Shown in pieces: positions 20,607 to 30,266 of a DNA stretch of 64,000 nucleotides. Location: positions 62,001 through 126,000 of the forward strand of contig NZ_MUIZ01000003.1 in the NCBI RefSeq assembly GCF_002154895.1, in the 5' to 3' direction. Numbering within the stretch: the stretch's first letter is position 1; each line of letters starts with the position of its first letter. The translations under genes were made by a program, and so were the position numbers. The notes beneath the pieces are model-generated. The model saw nothing but the letters and a program-made list of their open reading frames with translations. It did not search any database and was not told the DNA's origin. The DNA is from Lactococcus petauri (GTDB lineage Bacteria > Bacillota > Bacilli > Lactobacillales > Streptococcaceae).

Positions 20607-22017
20607 ATTTTTTAATTCAATAGTACTTAAAGGAGTAGTGATTCATCTACTTCTTTTTGGCATTTTTGAGATAGTAAATAGTCCATACTTCCTCACACAC
20701 ACTACTGCACTCTTACAGTTTTTCATCTTTTATCTGGTCACCTTAAGTCTTCTTAGTTGGTATCTCAGTCGCTTGGCGCAAACGGCAAATAAAATATCTC
20801 ATCAAGTGGATGATTTTTTGCATGATAACTATGAAAATCGCCAAATTTCTAAAGAAAATAATGAGCTCTCAGTAGCTTACAATAAATTGTTATTACTTGG
20901 ACATGAAATCGAAGATCGACAAGAACATTTAGAGAATCAGCGCAACCAACTGGAGAGTATTTTAACCTACCTTGCCGATGGTGTCATCACTACAGATAGG
21001 CACGGGAAGATTAATCTTGCTAATCACGCAGCACTGACTCTTCTTGATCAGTCAAACGAGTTAATCATTGGTAAAGATTTGATTGATATTCTAAATATCT
21101 CCGACAAATATTCTTTTCATGATTTACTACAAAAAGAGCCCGAACTCACACTCAATGCCATCAATTGTGAAGGTGCAGCTGTTATCCTCCGTGTAAACTT
21201 TATGCTCTTCCGTAGCGAATCAGGGTACATTTCTGGGATTATTGCTGTTCTTCACGATACAACGGAACAAGAAAAAACAGAAAGAGATCGCCGACTTTTT
21301 GTGTCCAATGTCTCGCATGAGTTGCGCACCCCGTTGACTTCTGTCAAAGCTTACTTAGAAGCGCTCAATGATGGGGCCCTAGCTGATCCCGAGGTTGCTA
21401 GTCACTTCGTGGATGTTTCCCTTAACGAAACAGACCGAATGATTCGGATGATTGGGGAGCTTTTAGAACTCTCTCGTATGGACCAAGATAAAGTTAAACT
21501 TCATACTGAAATTATCAACTATGTCGATTTTATCAACTATATCCTGGATCGTTTTGATCAAATTATCGAAAAAAATTACAATAACTTTAAAATTATTCGT
21601 CAAATACCTCAACAAGAGATTTGGCTTGAAATCGATACCGACAAGCTTTCGCAGGTTATTGACAATATCATCAATAATGCCTTTAAGTATTCTCCAAAAG
21701 GTGGAACAATTACCGTAAGCGTCTGGTGTGAAAGCAACAAAGCATTTACTTCTATTGCCGACCAAGGTATGGGAATTCCAAAACCTGCTTTAGCCAAAGT
21801 TTTTGACCGTTTTTATCGTGTCGATAATGCTTCAAGAAATAGCCAAATCGGTGGTACAGGCTTAGGCTTATCTATTGCCTATGATATTATGAAACTCCAC
21901 AAAGGTGATATAGTAGTCACTTCTGATGGTAAAACTGGTTCAACTTTCACCCTGTCTTTCCCTTACAGTGATGAAATTAATCAAGAAAATAACGACTGGG
22001 AGGATTTTGCTGAATGA
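20599..22017 (+). CDS. walK: Sensor histidine kinase WalK (VicK)
   Basis: A 472-residue kinase. Two hydrophobic segments near the N-terminus (about 8-25 and 35-57) leave only a very short outer loop, so there is no large extracellular sensor domain, as in streptococcal VicK. Next come a PAS domain (about 115-220), the HisKA box SNVSHELRTPLTS with His240, and an HATPase domain with N box NIINNAFKYSPKG, DQGMGIP and GGTGLGLSIAYD. It phosphorylates WalR. It overlaps walJ by four bases (ATGA). Confidence 0.96.
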   Translation: MNKFFNSIVLKGVVIHLLLFGIFEIVNSPYFLTHTTALLQFFIFYLVTLSLLSWYLSRLAQTANKISHQVDDFLHDNYENRQISKENNELSVAYNKLLLLGHEIEDRQEHLENQRNQLESILTYLADGVITTDRHGKINLANHAALTLLDQSNELIIGKDLIDILNISDKYSFHDLLQKEPELTLNAINCEGAAVILRVNFMLFRSESGYISGIIAVLHDTTEQEKTERDRRLFVSNVSHELRTPLTSVKAYLEALNDGALADPEVASHFVDVSLNETDRMIRMIGELLELSRMDQDKVKLHTEIINYVDFINYILDRFDQIIEKNYNNFKIIRQIPQQEIWLEIDTDKLSQVIDNIINNAFKYSPKGGTITVSVWCESNKAFTSIADQGMGIPKPALAKVFDRFYRVDNASRNSQIGGTGLGLSIAYDIMKLHKGDIVVTSDGKTGSTFTLSFPYSDEINQENNDWEDFAE

Positions 22018-22826
22018 GCACTGAATCAGCATTTAAATATTCAATTTTAGCATCAGGAAGTACTGGAAATTCTTTTTACTTGGAAACACCCGAAAAGAAA
22101 ATTCTGGTAGATGCTGGATTATCTGGAAAAAAAATCGAGAGTTTATTAGGAGAGATTGACCGAGACATCAAAGATGTCGATGCACTCCTGATTACTCATG
22201 AGCATAGCGACCATATCAAAGGAATTGGTGTTCTTGCCCGAAAACACGGTATTCAGCTTTACGCCAATGAATTAACCTGGCAAGAACTGGAAAGTAAAAA
22301 CTCACTAGGAAAAATTGCGAGTGAGCAAAAACATATCTTTGAAATGGGCAAAACTAAAACTTTTGGCGATATCGATGTCGAAAGTTTTGGTGTGAGTCAT
22401 GATGCTATCGCGCCCCAATTTTATCGTTTTATGAAAGATAATAAATCCTTCGTATTACTTACAGATACAGGTTATGTAAGTGACCGTATGCGTGGTACAA
22501 TCGAAAATGCCGACGGCTATCTTATGGAAAGTAATCACGATATTGAGATCCTCCGTATGGGGGGCTACCCTTGGAAAACAAAACAACGTATTCTCAGCGA
22601 CCAAGGCCATTTATCTAACGAAGATGGTGCCGAAGCTGCTTTTAATGTTTTAGGAAATAAAACAAAACGCATCTTCCTCGGTCACCTTAGCCTGAATAAC
22701 AATATTCAAGAGCTTGCACATATGACCATGGACGGTTTTCTGGCGCAACATGATGTTGATACCAAACGTGACGTTCATATTATTGACACTAGCCATGAGC
22801 ATGCAAGTAAACTCTATGATATTTAG
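22014..22826 (+). CDS. walJ: WalJ/VicX metallo-beta-lactamase fold protein
   Basis: A 270-residue MBL-fold hydrolase, the usual third gene of this operon in lactic acid bacteria. Metal ligands are seen in THEHSDH, and GSTGNSFYLE and ESNHD are typical of the YycJ group. The molecular role is unsettled, with links to DNA metabolism and wall signalling. The walH and walI genes found in bacilli are absent. Confidence 0.93.
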   Translation: MSTESAFKYSILASGSTGNSFYLETPEKKILVDAGLSGKKIESLLGEIDRDIKDVDALLITHEHSDHIKGIGVLARKHGIQLYANELTWQELESKNSLGKIASEQKHIFEMGKTKTFGDIDVESFGVSHDAIAPQFYRFMKDNKSFVLLTDTGYVSDRMRGTIENADGYLMESNHDIEILRMGGYPWKTKQRILSDQGHLSNEDGAEAAFNVLGNKTKRIFLGHLSLNNNIQELAHMTMDGFLAQHDVDTKRDVHIIDTSHEHASKLYDI

Positions 22827-22841
22827 ACAGTATTTACAGCA

Positions 22842-22875
22842 ATAAAAAAAGACACGAATTCGTGTCTTTTTATTG
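22842..22875. terminator. Bidirectional terminator between walJ and groEL
   Basis: AAAAAGACACGAATTCGTGTCTTTTT, a perfect palindrome with A-run and T-run, lies between the two convergent genes. Confidence 0.9.
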
Positions 22876-24504
<1,629 letters not shown>

Positions 24505-24529
24505 TTATTATCTCCTGTCTTTATTTTCC

Positions 24530-24811
24530 TTAAACAATCGCAAGAATTTCAGATTCTTTGATAATCAAGAAATCTTCGCCTTCAAATTTTACATTTGTAC
24601 CGGCAAACTTTTCAAAGAGAACTGCATCACCAACTTGTACTGTTGGTGCAATAACTGTACCATGAGGAGTTGTTTTACCTGGGCCTACTGCCACAACTTC
24701 TGCAACTTGTGGTTTCTCTTGTGCTGCTGAGGCCAAGACGATCCCACCTAAAGATTTTTCTTCTTCCTCTTTTATACGCAATACAACGCGATCCGCTAAG
24801 GGTTTCAACAT
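24530..24811 (-). CDS. groES: Co-chaperonin GroES (Hsp10)
   Basis: A 93-residue heptameric lid protein for GroEL. It begins LKPLADRVVLRIKEEEEK, and the mobile loop GGIVLASAAQEKPQ contacts GroEL. The ATG has a TGGAGG site and lies 24 bases from the CIRCE operator. Confidence 0.98.
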   Translation of the reverse strand: MLKPLADRVVLRIKEEEEKSLGGIVLASAAQEKPQVAEVVAVGPGKTTPHGTVIAPTVQVGDAVLFEKFAGTNVKFEGEDFLIIKESEILAIV

Positions 24812-24835
24812 GTTATTCCTCCATTTTATGTTATT

Positions 24836-24862
24836 TTAGCACTCTTTAAGTTGGAGTGCTAA
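24836..24862. promoter_or_regulatory. CIRCE operator (HrcA site)
   Basis: TTAGCACTC, nine bases, GAGTGCTAA, an exact match to the CIRCE consensus. The HrcA repressor binds it until heat shock removes HrcA activity. Confidence 0.98.
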
Positions 24863-24864
24863 TT

Positions 24865-24893
24865 TATATATCTTATTTTACCGCGAAGGTCAA
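24865..24893 (-). promoter_or_regulatory. groESL promoter
   Basis: Minus strand -35 TTGACC, 17-base spacer, -10 TATATA, ending two bases before CIRCE, so the operator covers the transcription start. Confidence 0.8.
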
Positions 24894-24928
24894 AATTAGT
24901 CAAGAAAAAAACTTCTTTTTTTATTTTT

Positions 24929-25459
24929 TTAAATCGTTTTCTTATGGAGCCTGAGTTTCTTCAAGGCCCACTCGTAATGTGAAGCCAATGATGACTGAAA
25001 ATACTGCGCTAAGGATGTTGTCCCAGTCCAAGGATAATATTGCTTCGTATAAAGCTCTTCATCTGAAAAATGTTGCAATAACTGGATAGTTCTTAGGTGA
25101 CTTGTAGCAAGTTTTTCCTTTATTTCTTCATAAGGAGTAGCTTGATGCTTTTCCCAGATTTCTTGATTCATTGTCGCATAGTTTTTCCAAGTATAGGGTG
25201 TGGGTAAAAAGCTTTGAAAGTTTCCTGAAATATTACTTTTTACAAAATTTTGTAAAAGTGCTTGCCACTCATAAAGATGGGCATACACATCACGGATATT
25301 CTTATCTCGCCCCCAATGTGTCTCTTTTCCCTTCTCTTGGCCAAAGGCAAAAGTTGCCGTTTGTGCCTCTAAAGGTAGTGTGTCAACCAAATGACACAGC
25401 TTTTGCCAGTTTTCTTCTGAAAAGGAAATCAACTCTTTTTTCGTTTTTGCCTTTACCAT
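24929..25459 (-). CDS. ClbS/DfsB family four-helix protein
   Basis: A 176-residue protein of the ClbS/DfsB (DUF1706) family, related to the DinB four-helix fold. It begins TKKELISFSEENWQKL and has NIRDVYAHLYEWQ, TPYTWKNYATMN and TSHLRTIQLLQHFSDEEL. ClbS itself is a cyclopropane hydrolase protecting against colibactin; most relatives in lactic acid bacteria have no known role. GAGGAGGG precedes the ATG. Confidence 0.8.
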   Translation of the reverse strand: MVKAKTKKELISFSEENWQKLCHLVDTLPLEAQTATFAFGQEKGKETHWGRDKNIRDVYAHLYEWQALLQNFVKSNISGNFQSFLPTPYTWKNYATMNQEIWEKHQATPYEEIKEKLATSHLRTIQLLQHFSDEELYTKQYYPWTGTTSLAQYFQSSLASHYEWALKKLRLHKKTI

Positions 25460-25515
25460 TTTTCCCTCCTCACTTTCCTGTTCTCATCCTATCAAAAGAA
25501 AACGCTTTTTTCAAT

Positions 25516-25905
25516 TTAAAACGGTAATTCGTCTTCTTTTAAATTAAGAGCACTATTTTCTATAGAATCTTGTCGCATGGCAACTGTCGCGCGACTTTCC
25601 AAAAGGTCAAAAGTTTTCACCAACACTTCTGTCACATAGCGTTTTTGTTCCTGCTTGTCCACATAATTCCTGGTTCGTATCTCCCCTTCCACAGCAAGTA
25701 GGGCACCTTTTTTAGCATAGGATGTACAGTGTTCCGCCTGTTTCTCCCAAAAGACCAAAGCGACAAAGTCTGTATCTTTTTCACCTGAAGCATTTTTATA
25801 GCGTCGCTTGACAGCAAGATTTATTCTCAATAGGCTTTTCCCATTAGATGTTTTAGTGAGTTCTGGATCTGCAACGAGTCGGCCAACAAGTAACGTTTTA
25901 TTCAT
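25516..25905 (-). CDS. ssb: Single-stranded DNA-binding protein (short form)
   Basis: A 129-residue SSB with an OB fold (about residues 1-105, NKTLLVGRLVADPEL, DFVALVFWEKQAEH, GEIRTRNYVDKQEQKRY). The tail is short and ends EDELPF, the acidic tip that recruits partner proteins. The lack of a long Gly/Gln linker matches the SsbB type used in transformation rather than replicative SsbA. No cin-box was found upstream. AAGGAGGTG precedes the ATG. Confidence 0.9.
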   Translation of the reverse strand: MNKTLLVGRLVADPELTKTSNGKSLLRINLAVKRRYKNASGEKDTDFVALVFWEKQAEHCTSYAKKGALLAVEGEIRTRNYVDKQEQKRYVTEVLVKTFDLLESRATVAMRQDSIENSALNLKEDELPF

Positions 25906-25931
25906 TTTGACACCTCCTTACTTTTTGTACG

Positions 25932-25962
25932 AAAAAAGACCTCAGCTTTCACTAAGGTCTTT
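25932..25962 (-). terminator. Terminator of the DUF4651-trx-ytpR operon
   Basis: Minus strand AAGACCT, 12-base loop, AGGTCTTTTTT, just after the ytpR stop and about 30 bases before ssb. Confidence 0.75.
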
Positions 25963-25974
25963 ATTATTTTATAT

Positions 25975-26598
25975 TTAGGCTTGCCACATACTTGTTGCAT
26001 CAAAAGCTGATCCAGCTTCTAAATCTGCATCCAATTCGATGATACCACGAACTTGTGGTGCATTTGGTAAGTCAAGCTCTCGTGCCGAGCACAGCATGCC
26101 ATAAGAAGGTACGCCACGCAAAGCGCCTGGCCAGATTAAAGAACCAGAAGGCATCATTGCACCAGGTAAAGCCGCTACTGTTTTCATACCAACAACGGCA
26201 TTAGGAGCACCACAAACGATTTGAACTGGTGCATCTAGACCAACTTCTACTTGGCACACATGTAAATGATCGCTGTCTGCATGATCCTCCATCGTTAAAA
26301 TCTCAGCGACTACAAATTTAGGTTGGCCATCATATGTAAGCTGCTCGTCAAAGCCAGCTGCCTTAAGTTTTACATTAAGTTCCGTTACTTGATGCTCAGA
26401 TAAATCATTATGTCCTTGAGCCAAATCTGGCCAGTCTTTTTTTATATCGAAAATGTTCCAGCCCACTGTTTGTCCTGTATCTTCACGGAAGATACGCACA
26501 ACATCCGCCTTACGTTCGTAAGTTACTTCTGCGCCCTCATTGTTTGCCACAATCAGCATGAGGACATCACCAACATTTTTATTATACGTTGCAATCAT
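25975..26598 (-). CDS. YtpR-like tRNA-binding domain protein
   Basis: A 207-residue protein. The N-terminal half (DUF4479 region, MIATYNKNVGDVLMLIV) is followed by a tRNA-binding EMAP-type OB domain (about 95-200, KFVVAEILTMEDHADSDHLHVC, VQIVCGAPNAVVGMK, GMLCSARELDL). It resembles the N-terminus of PheT and standalone YtpR; the function is not settled. It lies two bases after the thioredoxin-like gene. Confidence 0.88.
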   Translation of the reverse strand: MIATYNKNVGDVLMLIVANNEGAEVTYERKADVVRIFREDTGQTVGWNIFDIKKDWPDLAQGHNDLSEHQVTELNVKLKAAGFDEQLTYDGQPKFVVAEILTMEDHADSDHLHVCQVEVGLDAPVQIVCGAPNAVVGMKTVAALPGAMMPSGSLIWPGALRGVPSYGMLCSARELDLPNAPQVRGIIELDADLEAGSAFDATSMWQA

Positions 26599-26599
26599 T

Positions 26600-26920
26600 T
26601 TATTTATCTACACCCTTCAAAAATTCACTAACTTCTTCTTTAGTTTTACGTAGCTTATTCACTAAGCGTCCTGTTTCTTTACCATTTTCAAGTGTCACAA
26701 AGCTAGGAATACCCATGATTCCCCATTCAATAGCCAAATCCATGAATTCGTCACGGTCAACTTCTACAAAGTCAAATTCTGAAAATTCAGCTTCTAATTC
26801 TGGCATTTTTGGTTTGATAAAAGTACAGTCTGGGCACCATCCTGCAGTGAAAAACAAGACATGTTTACCTTCTGATTTTACAATTTCAGCTAGTTCCTCA
26901 TAATTTTTTGGAATAATCAT
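26600..26920 (-). CDS. Thioredoxin-like protein (YtpP-like)
   Basis: A 106-residue thioredoxin-fold protein with redox motif WCPDC at about residues 28-32 and cis-Pro in GIPSFVTLENG. The CPDC centre differs from the CGPC of main thioredoxins. It probably acts as a cytosolic thiol reductant. ATGA overlap with the preceding gene. Confidence 0.9.
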   Translation of the reverse strand: MIIPKNYEELAEIVKSEGKHVLFFTAGWCPDCTFIKPKMPELEAEFSEFDFVEVDRDEFMDLAIEWGIMGIPSFVTLENGKETGRLVNKLRKTKEEVSEFLKGVDK

Positions 26921-27204
26921 AAATACTCCTCTCCTAATTCTGTAATTTCTAAGGTTTCTCCATCAATTTCAAAATTGATGTTTTGGTTTGTTCCAACAAT
27001 CACGCCACCTTTATAAATAGCTCCGCGATCTGCCTCCTCAAAGATCCATACTGTTTGAATATCTTGGTCAGCAAAAGCTTCACGTACTGCTTGAATAACC
27101 TCTGCCCGCAAATTTTCTTCAACGTGTTTATAACTCTGATAGAGCACTCGCGCACCAGCTACACCAGCCAGCAGCCCTAAACCAACTTTCAAATATTTTT
27201 TCAT
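26917..27204 (-). CDS. DUF4651 small membrane-anchored protein
   Basis: A 95-residue protein with an N-terminal hydrophobic segment (about 5-20, LKVGLGLLAGVAGARVLY) and a soluble remainder, VWIFEEADRGAIYKGGVIVG. It matches the DUF4651 proteins found before trx-ytpR in streptococci and lactococci; role unknown. The ATG has no SD, and extended -10 TGTTAAAAT ends seven bases before it. Confidence 0.75.
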   Translation of the reverse strand: MKKYLKVGLGLLAGVAGARVLYQSYKHVEENLRAEVIQAVREAFADQDIQTVWIFEEADRGAIYKGGVIVGTNQNINFEIDGETLEITELGEEYL

Positions 27205-27211
27205 ATAAAAA

Positions 27212-27220
27212 ATTTTAACA
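27212..27220 (-). promoter_or_regulatory. Extended -10 at the DUF4651 start codon
   Basis: TGTTAAAAT, then seven bases, then ATG on the minus strand. Confidence 0.5.
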
Positions 27221-27404
27221 TAAATTTGAGTATATTAGTACTTATAATTACTGTTTCCCCTCAGATCAGTTCCGCTTTTCTATAAATCCCCTAAAACTTA
27301 TCCGTCTTTAAAAATTATAGTTATTAAATAGCATTAGGACAATACTATTATATACGGCTTTTAAATGCTACAATAAGGGAGTATAAAAAATCAAAGGAGA
27401 CGAG

Positions 27405-28472
27405 ATGACTCTATTTAACAAAATTAAAGAAATAACTGAAATTCAAGCAACAAGTGGTTACGAAGCACCAATGCGTGACTATCTTCGTGCCCGTATGGTG
27501 GACCTCGGCTACACACCTGAAACTGATGGTCTGGGCGGAATCTTTGTCACTAAAGAAAGTAAAACAGAAAATGCGTCTCGTGTTATGGTTGCAGCTCACA
27601 TGGATGAAGTCGGCTTCATGGTGTCGTCAATTAAGGCAGATGGTACTTTACGTGTAGTCACTCTGGGTGGTTGGAATCCTTTAGTTGTTAGTGCACAACG
27701 CTTTACGCTATTCACACGTGATGGTAAAAAAATACCTGTTGTGACTGGTGGCCTACCACCACATCTTTTACGTGGAGCAGCGGGCGCACCTGCTATGCCA
27801 CAAGTGGAAGATATCATCTTTGACGGTGGTTTTATGAGCAAAGAAGAAGTTTTAGAATTTGGGATTCGTCAAGGTGACGTCATCGTTCCTGAATCTGAAA
27901 CAATTTTAACTGCTAATGGTAAAAATGTCATCAGTAAAGCTTGGGATAATCGCTACGGGTGTCTTATGGTCTTAGAACTTTTGGACTACCTTAAAGACAA
28001 AGAATTGCCAGTAACCTTGATTATCGGTGCAAATGTTCAGGAAGAAGTTGGCCTTCGCGGTGCCCATGTTTCAACAACTAAATTTAAACCTGAAGTTTTC
28101 TTTGCTGTTGACTGTTCTCCTGCAACGGATACTTTTGGAAACGACAATGGTCGTCTTGGCGAAGGCTCGCTTCTTCGTTATTACGACCCAGGTCATATCA
28201 TGCTGCCTGGTATGAAGGACTTCCTCCTCAACACAGCAGAAGTTAATGGTATCAAAACACAAGCTTATATCTCAAAAGGTGGAACTGATGCTGGTGCAGC
28301 ACACTTGCAAAACGAAGGTGTACCTTCAACAACTATTGGTGTGTGTGCCCGTTATATCCATAGTCACCAAACTATCTTCAACATGGATGATTTCACAGAA
28401 GCGCAAAACTTTATCCGGGCTATCGTTATGAGTCTTGATCAAGAAAAAGTAGCAGCCATTAAAAACTACTAA
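27405..28472 (+). CDS. pepA: Glutamyl aminopeptidase, M42 family
   Basis: A 355-residue cytosolic metallo-aminopeptidase that releases N-terminal Glu or Asp from peptides, part of casein-peptide use in lactococci. Metal-site segments are AHMDEVGF, WDNRYG, QEEVGLRGA, DCSPATD and GGTDAGAAHL. AAAGGAGACG precedes the ATG, and a promoter with TACAAT lies upstream. Monocistronic. Confidence 0.95.
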   Translation: MTLFNKIKEITEIQATSGYEAPMRDYLRARMVDLGYTPETDGLGGIFVTKESKTENASRVMVAAHMDEVGFMVSSIKADGTLRVVTLGGWNPLVVSAQRFTLFTRDGKKIPVVTGGLPPHLLRGAAGAPAMPQVEDIIFDGGFMSKEEVLEFGIRQGDVIVPESETILTANGKNVISKAWDNRYGCLMVLELLDYLKDKELPVTLIIGANVQEEVGLRGAHVSTTKFKPEVFFAVDCSPATDTFGNDNGRLGEGSLLRYYDPGHIMLPGMKDFLLNTAEVNGIKTQAYISKGGTDAGAAHLQNEGVPSTTIGVCARYIHSHQTIFNMDDFTEAQNFIRAIVMSLDQEKVAAIKNY

Positions 28473-28485
28473 TAAAAAAGTTAAA

Positions 28486-28513
28486 AAAAAGAGGTCCTGA
28501 GCCTCTTTTTTTA
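28486..28513 (+). terminator. pepA terminator
   Basis: AAAGAGG TCCTGAG CCTCTTT stem with T-run. Confidence 0.85.
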
Positions 28514-28583
28514 GTCATTCAGTTTTATTTCAGAAAGAAAAAGTAAAATCATAAAGCACCAAATATGAATTTTAGGGAAATTT

Positions 28584-29267
28584 ATGAATAAAAAACTATA
28601 CTATACTACTGGTTTACTTACTCTGGTAAGTTTTATCACACTGACTGCCATTGTAAAACTTTCTTATACACACGCACCTATTCCAAGCATTGATTCGCAT
28701 TTACAGACAGTTGCTTGGCATCTTCAAAACAATGAATTTTTGGTTCAAATTTCAAGTGTAATTGCTAAATTTCTAGGTGACACAATGGGCGCTATAATTG
28801 GTCTTGTTATTGCTGCTATTATTTTTATCAAAGATAAGGTTTCAGCAATATGGTTAGCTCTGGTAGCCGGAATTGCTGTGGGGGGAAATACCTTGATTAA
28901 ATTAGTTATTGGCCGTGATCGCCCTGACATTCATCGTATTGCCGCCTTTACAGATGAGCCAGGAAAAAGTTTTGCCAGTGGACATACAACTTTTGCTGTA
29001 GTACTCTTTGGCTGTCTCTTTTTTATCCTCTTACACTATCTCTCTTCTGTATGGAGCAAAACATTAGTTGGTTTTGTCGCTGTGGGGTTAATTTTTTTAA
29101 CAATGTTTTCACGTGTACTTCTTGGGGTACATTATCCTTCGGATACTTTAGGCGGCTTACTTTGGGGGCTTTCAGTCATCTGCCTCACTTATCCAACTTA
29201 TCTTCATTATAAAAACTCAGAAAAACCTCAACCTTATATACCTAAAAGTATGAGAAAAGCTGATTAA
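28584..29267 (+). CDS. PAP2-family membrane phosphatase
   Basis: A 227-residue integral membrane protein with about six hydrophobic segments. The PAP2 catalytic motifs are KLVIGRDRPD (about residue 110), FASGHT (about 132-137) and SRVLLGVHYPSD (about 172-183). It probably dephosphorylates a lipid phosphate such as undecaprenyl diphosphate or phosphatidate at the outer face. The last 25 residues are basic. It ends at a hairpin shared with the convergent methyltransferase. Confidence 0.9.
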   Translation: MNKKLYYTTGLLTLVSFITLTAIVKLSYTHAPIPSIDSHLQTVAWHLQNNEFLVQISSVIAKFLGDTMGAIIGLVIAAIIFIKDKVSAIWLALVAGIAVGGNTLIKLVIGRDRPDIHRIAAFTDEPGKSFASGHTTFAVVLFGCLFFILLHYLSSVWSKTLVGFVAVGLIFLTMFSRVLLGVHYPSDTLGGLLWGLSVICLTYPTYLHYKNSEKPQPYIPKSMRKAD

Positions 29268-29304
29268 AGCTAAAAAGCTTTGACTATATGTCAAGCTTTT
29301 TTTC
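29266..29304 (+). terminator. PAP2 gene terminator
   Basis: AAGCTTTGAC / GTCAAGCTT stem with a one-base bulge, then TTTTTT. It overlaps the end of the convergent ogt gene. Confidence 0.65.
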
Positions 29305-29688
29305 ATAGTTGAGTATCTTTTGCTTAATATCTACTGCTGCTTCTTGACCCATAAAACCGCCCAAGCTGCCATCTTTACGCGTGACACGATGACATGGTAA
29401 AATGACAGGCAAAGGATTACGTGCTAATGCCTGCCCCGCAGCTTGTTGTGCTTTAGGACTTCCGACACGCGCAGCCATTTCCTGATAACTTATAGTCGTT
29501 CCCGCTGGAATTTTGGGAAGTTCTAACCAAACAGCTCGTTGAAATGCTGTTCCTGTGGTCAATATAAAGTTCTGGTTCTTATTAAGTGCTTCGTAAGTCG
29601 TCTTTTCATGTTGGTCATCGAAAAAAACCTGGGTAATCTCCCCCTTAGCATTGCGCTCTACAGAGAGTGAAATATTCTCATTCAACAT
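29284..29688 (-). CDS. ogt: O6-alkylguanine-DNA alkyltransferase (Ogt-type)
   Basis: A 134-residue DNA repair protein that moves the alkyl group of O6-alkylguanine to its own Cys in ILPCHRV. The HTH part is GTTISYQEMAARVGSPKAQQAAGQAL, and the second loop is SLGGFMGQE. The N-terminal domain is short. ATG 29688 fits the family start (LNENISLSVE) and overlaps the stop of the next methyltransferase gene by 11 bases, so the two are cotranscribed paralogues. Confidence 0.9.
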   Translation of the reverse strand: MLNENISLSVERNAKGEITQVFFDDQHEKTTYEALNKNQNFILTTGTAFQRAVWLELPKIPAGTTISYQEMAARVGSPKAQQAAGQALARNPLPVILPCHRVTRKDGSLGGFMGQEAAVDIKQKILNYEKKLDI

Positions 29689-30187
29689 AGGTATTATTCT
29701 CCTCAAAATCCAACAGCCATTCTTTACGCCATAGTCCTCCAGCATAACCTGCCAGCTGCCCGGAGCTTTTTTTCAATCGATGACATGGAATCACGATTGC
29801 AAAGGGGTTGGCTGCATTTGCTGCCCCTACTGCAATACTGGCTTGCGGATGCGCGAGTCCTTGTGCGATTTCTTTATAGGTTCTTGTTTGCCCAAACGGA
29901 ATATCTTCAACTTTTTTCCAGACTTTTTGCTGAAACTCTGTACCTTGCACAGCTAAAGGGAGTTTAAAACTTTTTCTTTTTCTTGCAAAATACTCTTGCA
30001 ACTCTTCTTCAAGTTGACATGAAATCGGAGTTGGATGTTCCAATATAATAGCATTTAGGCTTGCAATCTTCTCCTGTAAATTCTTATGCTCTGTAAAGCC
30101 TAAGCGATAAAGAAACTGCGCATCACTGATACTTATCATTTGACCAATAGGTGTGTCAATATAGTTTTTATAGAGGCGTTTCTTCAT
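29678..30187 (-). CDS. Methylated-DNA--protein cysteine methyltransferase, second paralogue
   Basis: A 169-residue MGMT with full N-terminal domain (YIDTPIGQMISISDAQFL) and C-terminal active site IPCHRLKKSSGQLAGYAGG. It has the reactive Cys in PCHR and FGQTRTYKEIAQGLAHPQASIAVGAANAANP. It is clearly different in sequence from its downstream neighbour. No SD is clear apart from AAGGAC inside the six bases between an extended -10 (TGTTATAAT) and the ATG. Confidence 0.9.
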   Translation of the reverse strand: MKKRLYKNYIDTPIGQMISISDAQFLYRLGFTEHKNLQEKIASLNAIILEHPTPISCQLEEELQEYFARKRKSFKLPLAVQGTEFQQKVWKKVEDIPFGQTRTYKEIAQGLAHPQASIAVGAANAANPFAIVIPCHRLKKSSGQLAGYAGGLWRKEWLLDFEENNTYVE

Positions 30188-30193
30188 GTCCTT

Positions 30194-30202
30194 ATTATAA
30201 CA
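30194..30202 (-). promoter_or_regulatory. Extended -10 at the start of the MGMT pair
   Basis: TGTTATAAT, then AAGGAC, then ATG on the minus strand. Confidence 0.5.
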
Positions 30203-30233
30203 TAGTTCTCTCACCCAGAAACTACCTCAGAGC

Positions 30234-30264
30234 AAAAAAAAGAGAGCGAATACCCTCTCTTTTT
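30234..30264 (-). terminator. pbp1B terminator
   Basis: AAAAAGAGAG / CTCTCTTTTT stem directly after the pbp1B stop; T-runs on both sides. Confidence 0.85.
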
Positions 30265-30266
30265 TA

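Noticed and set aside
25905-25975. Competence cin-box before ssb
   Set aside because: TACGAAAA is on the opposite strand from the gene and does not match the cin-box in the right orientation.
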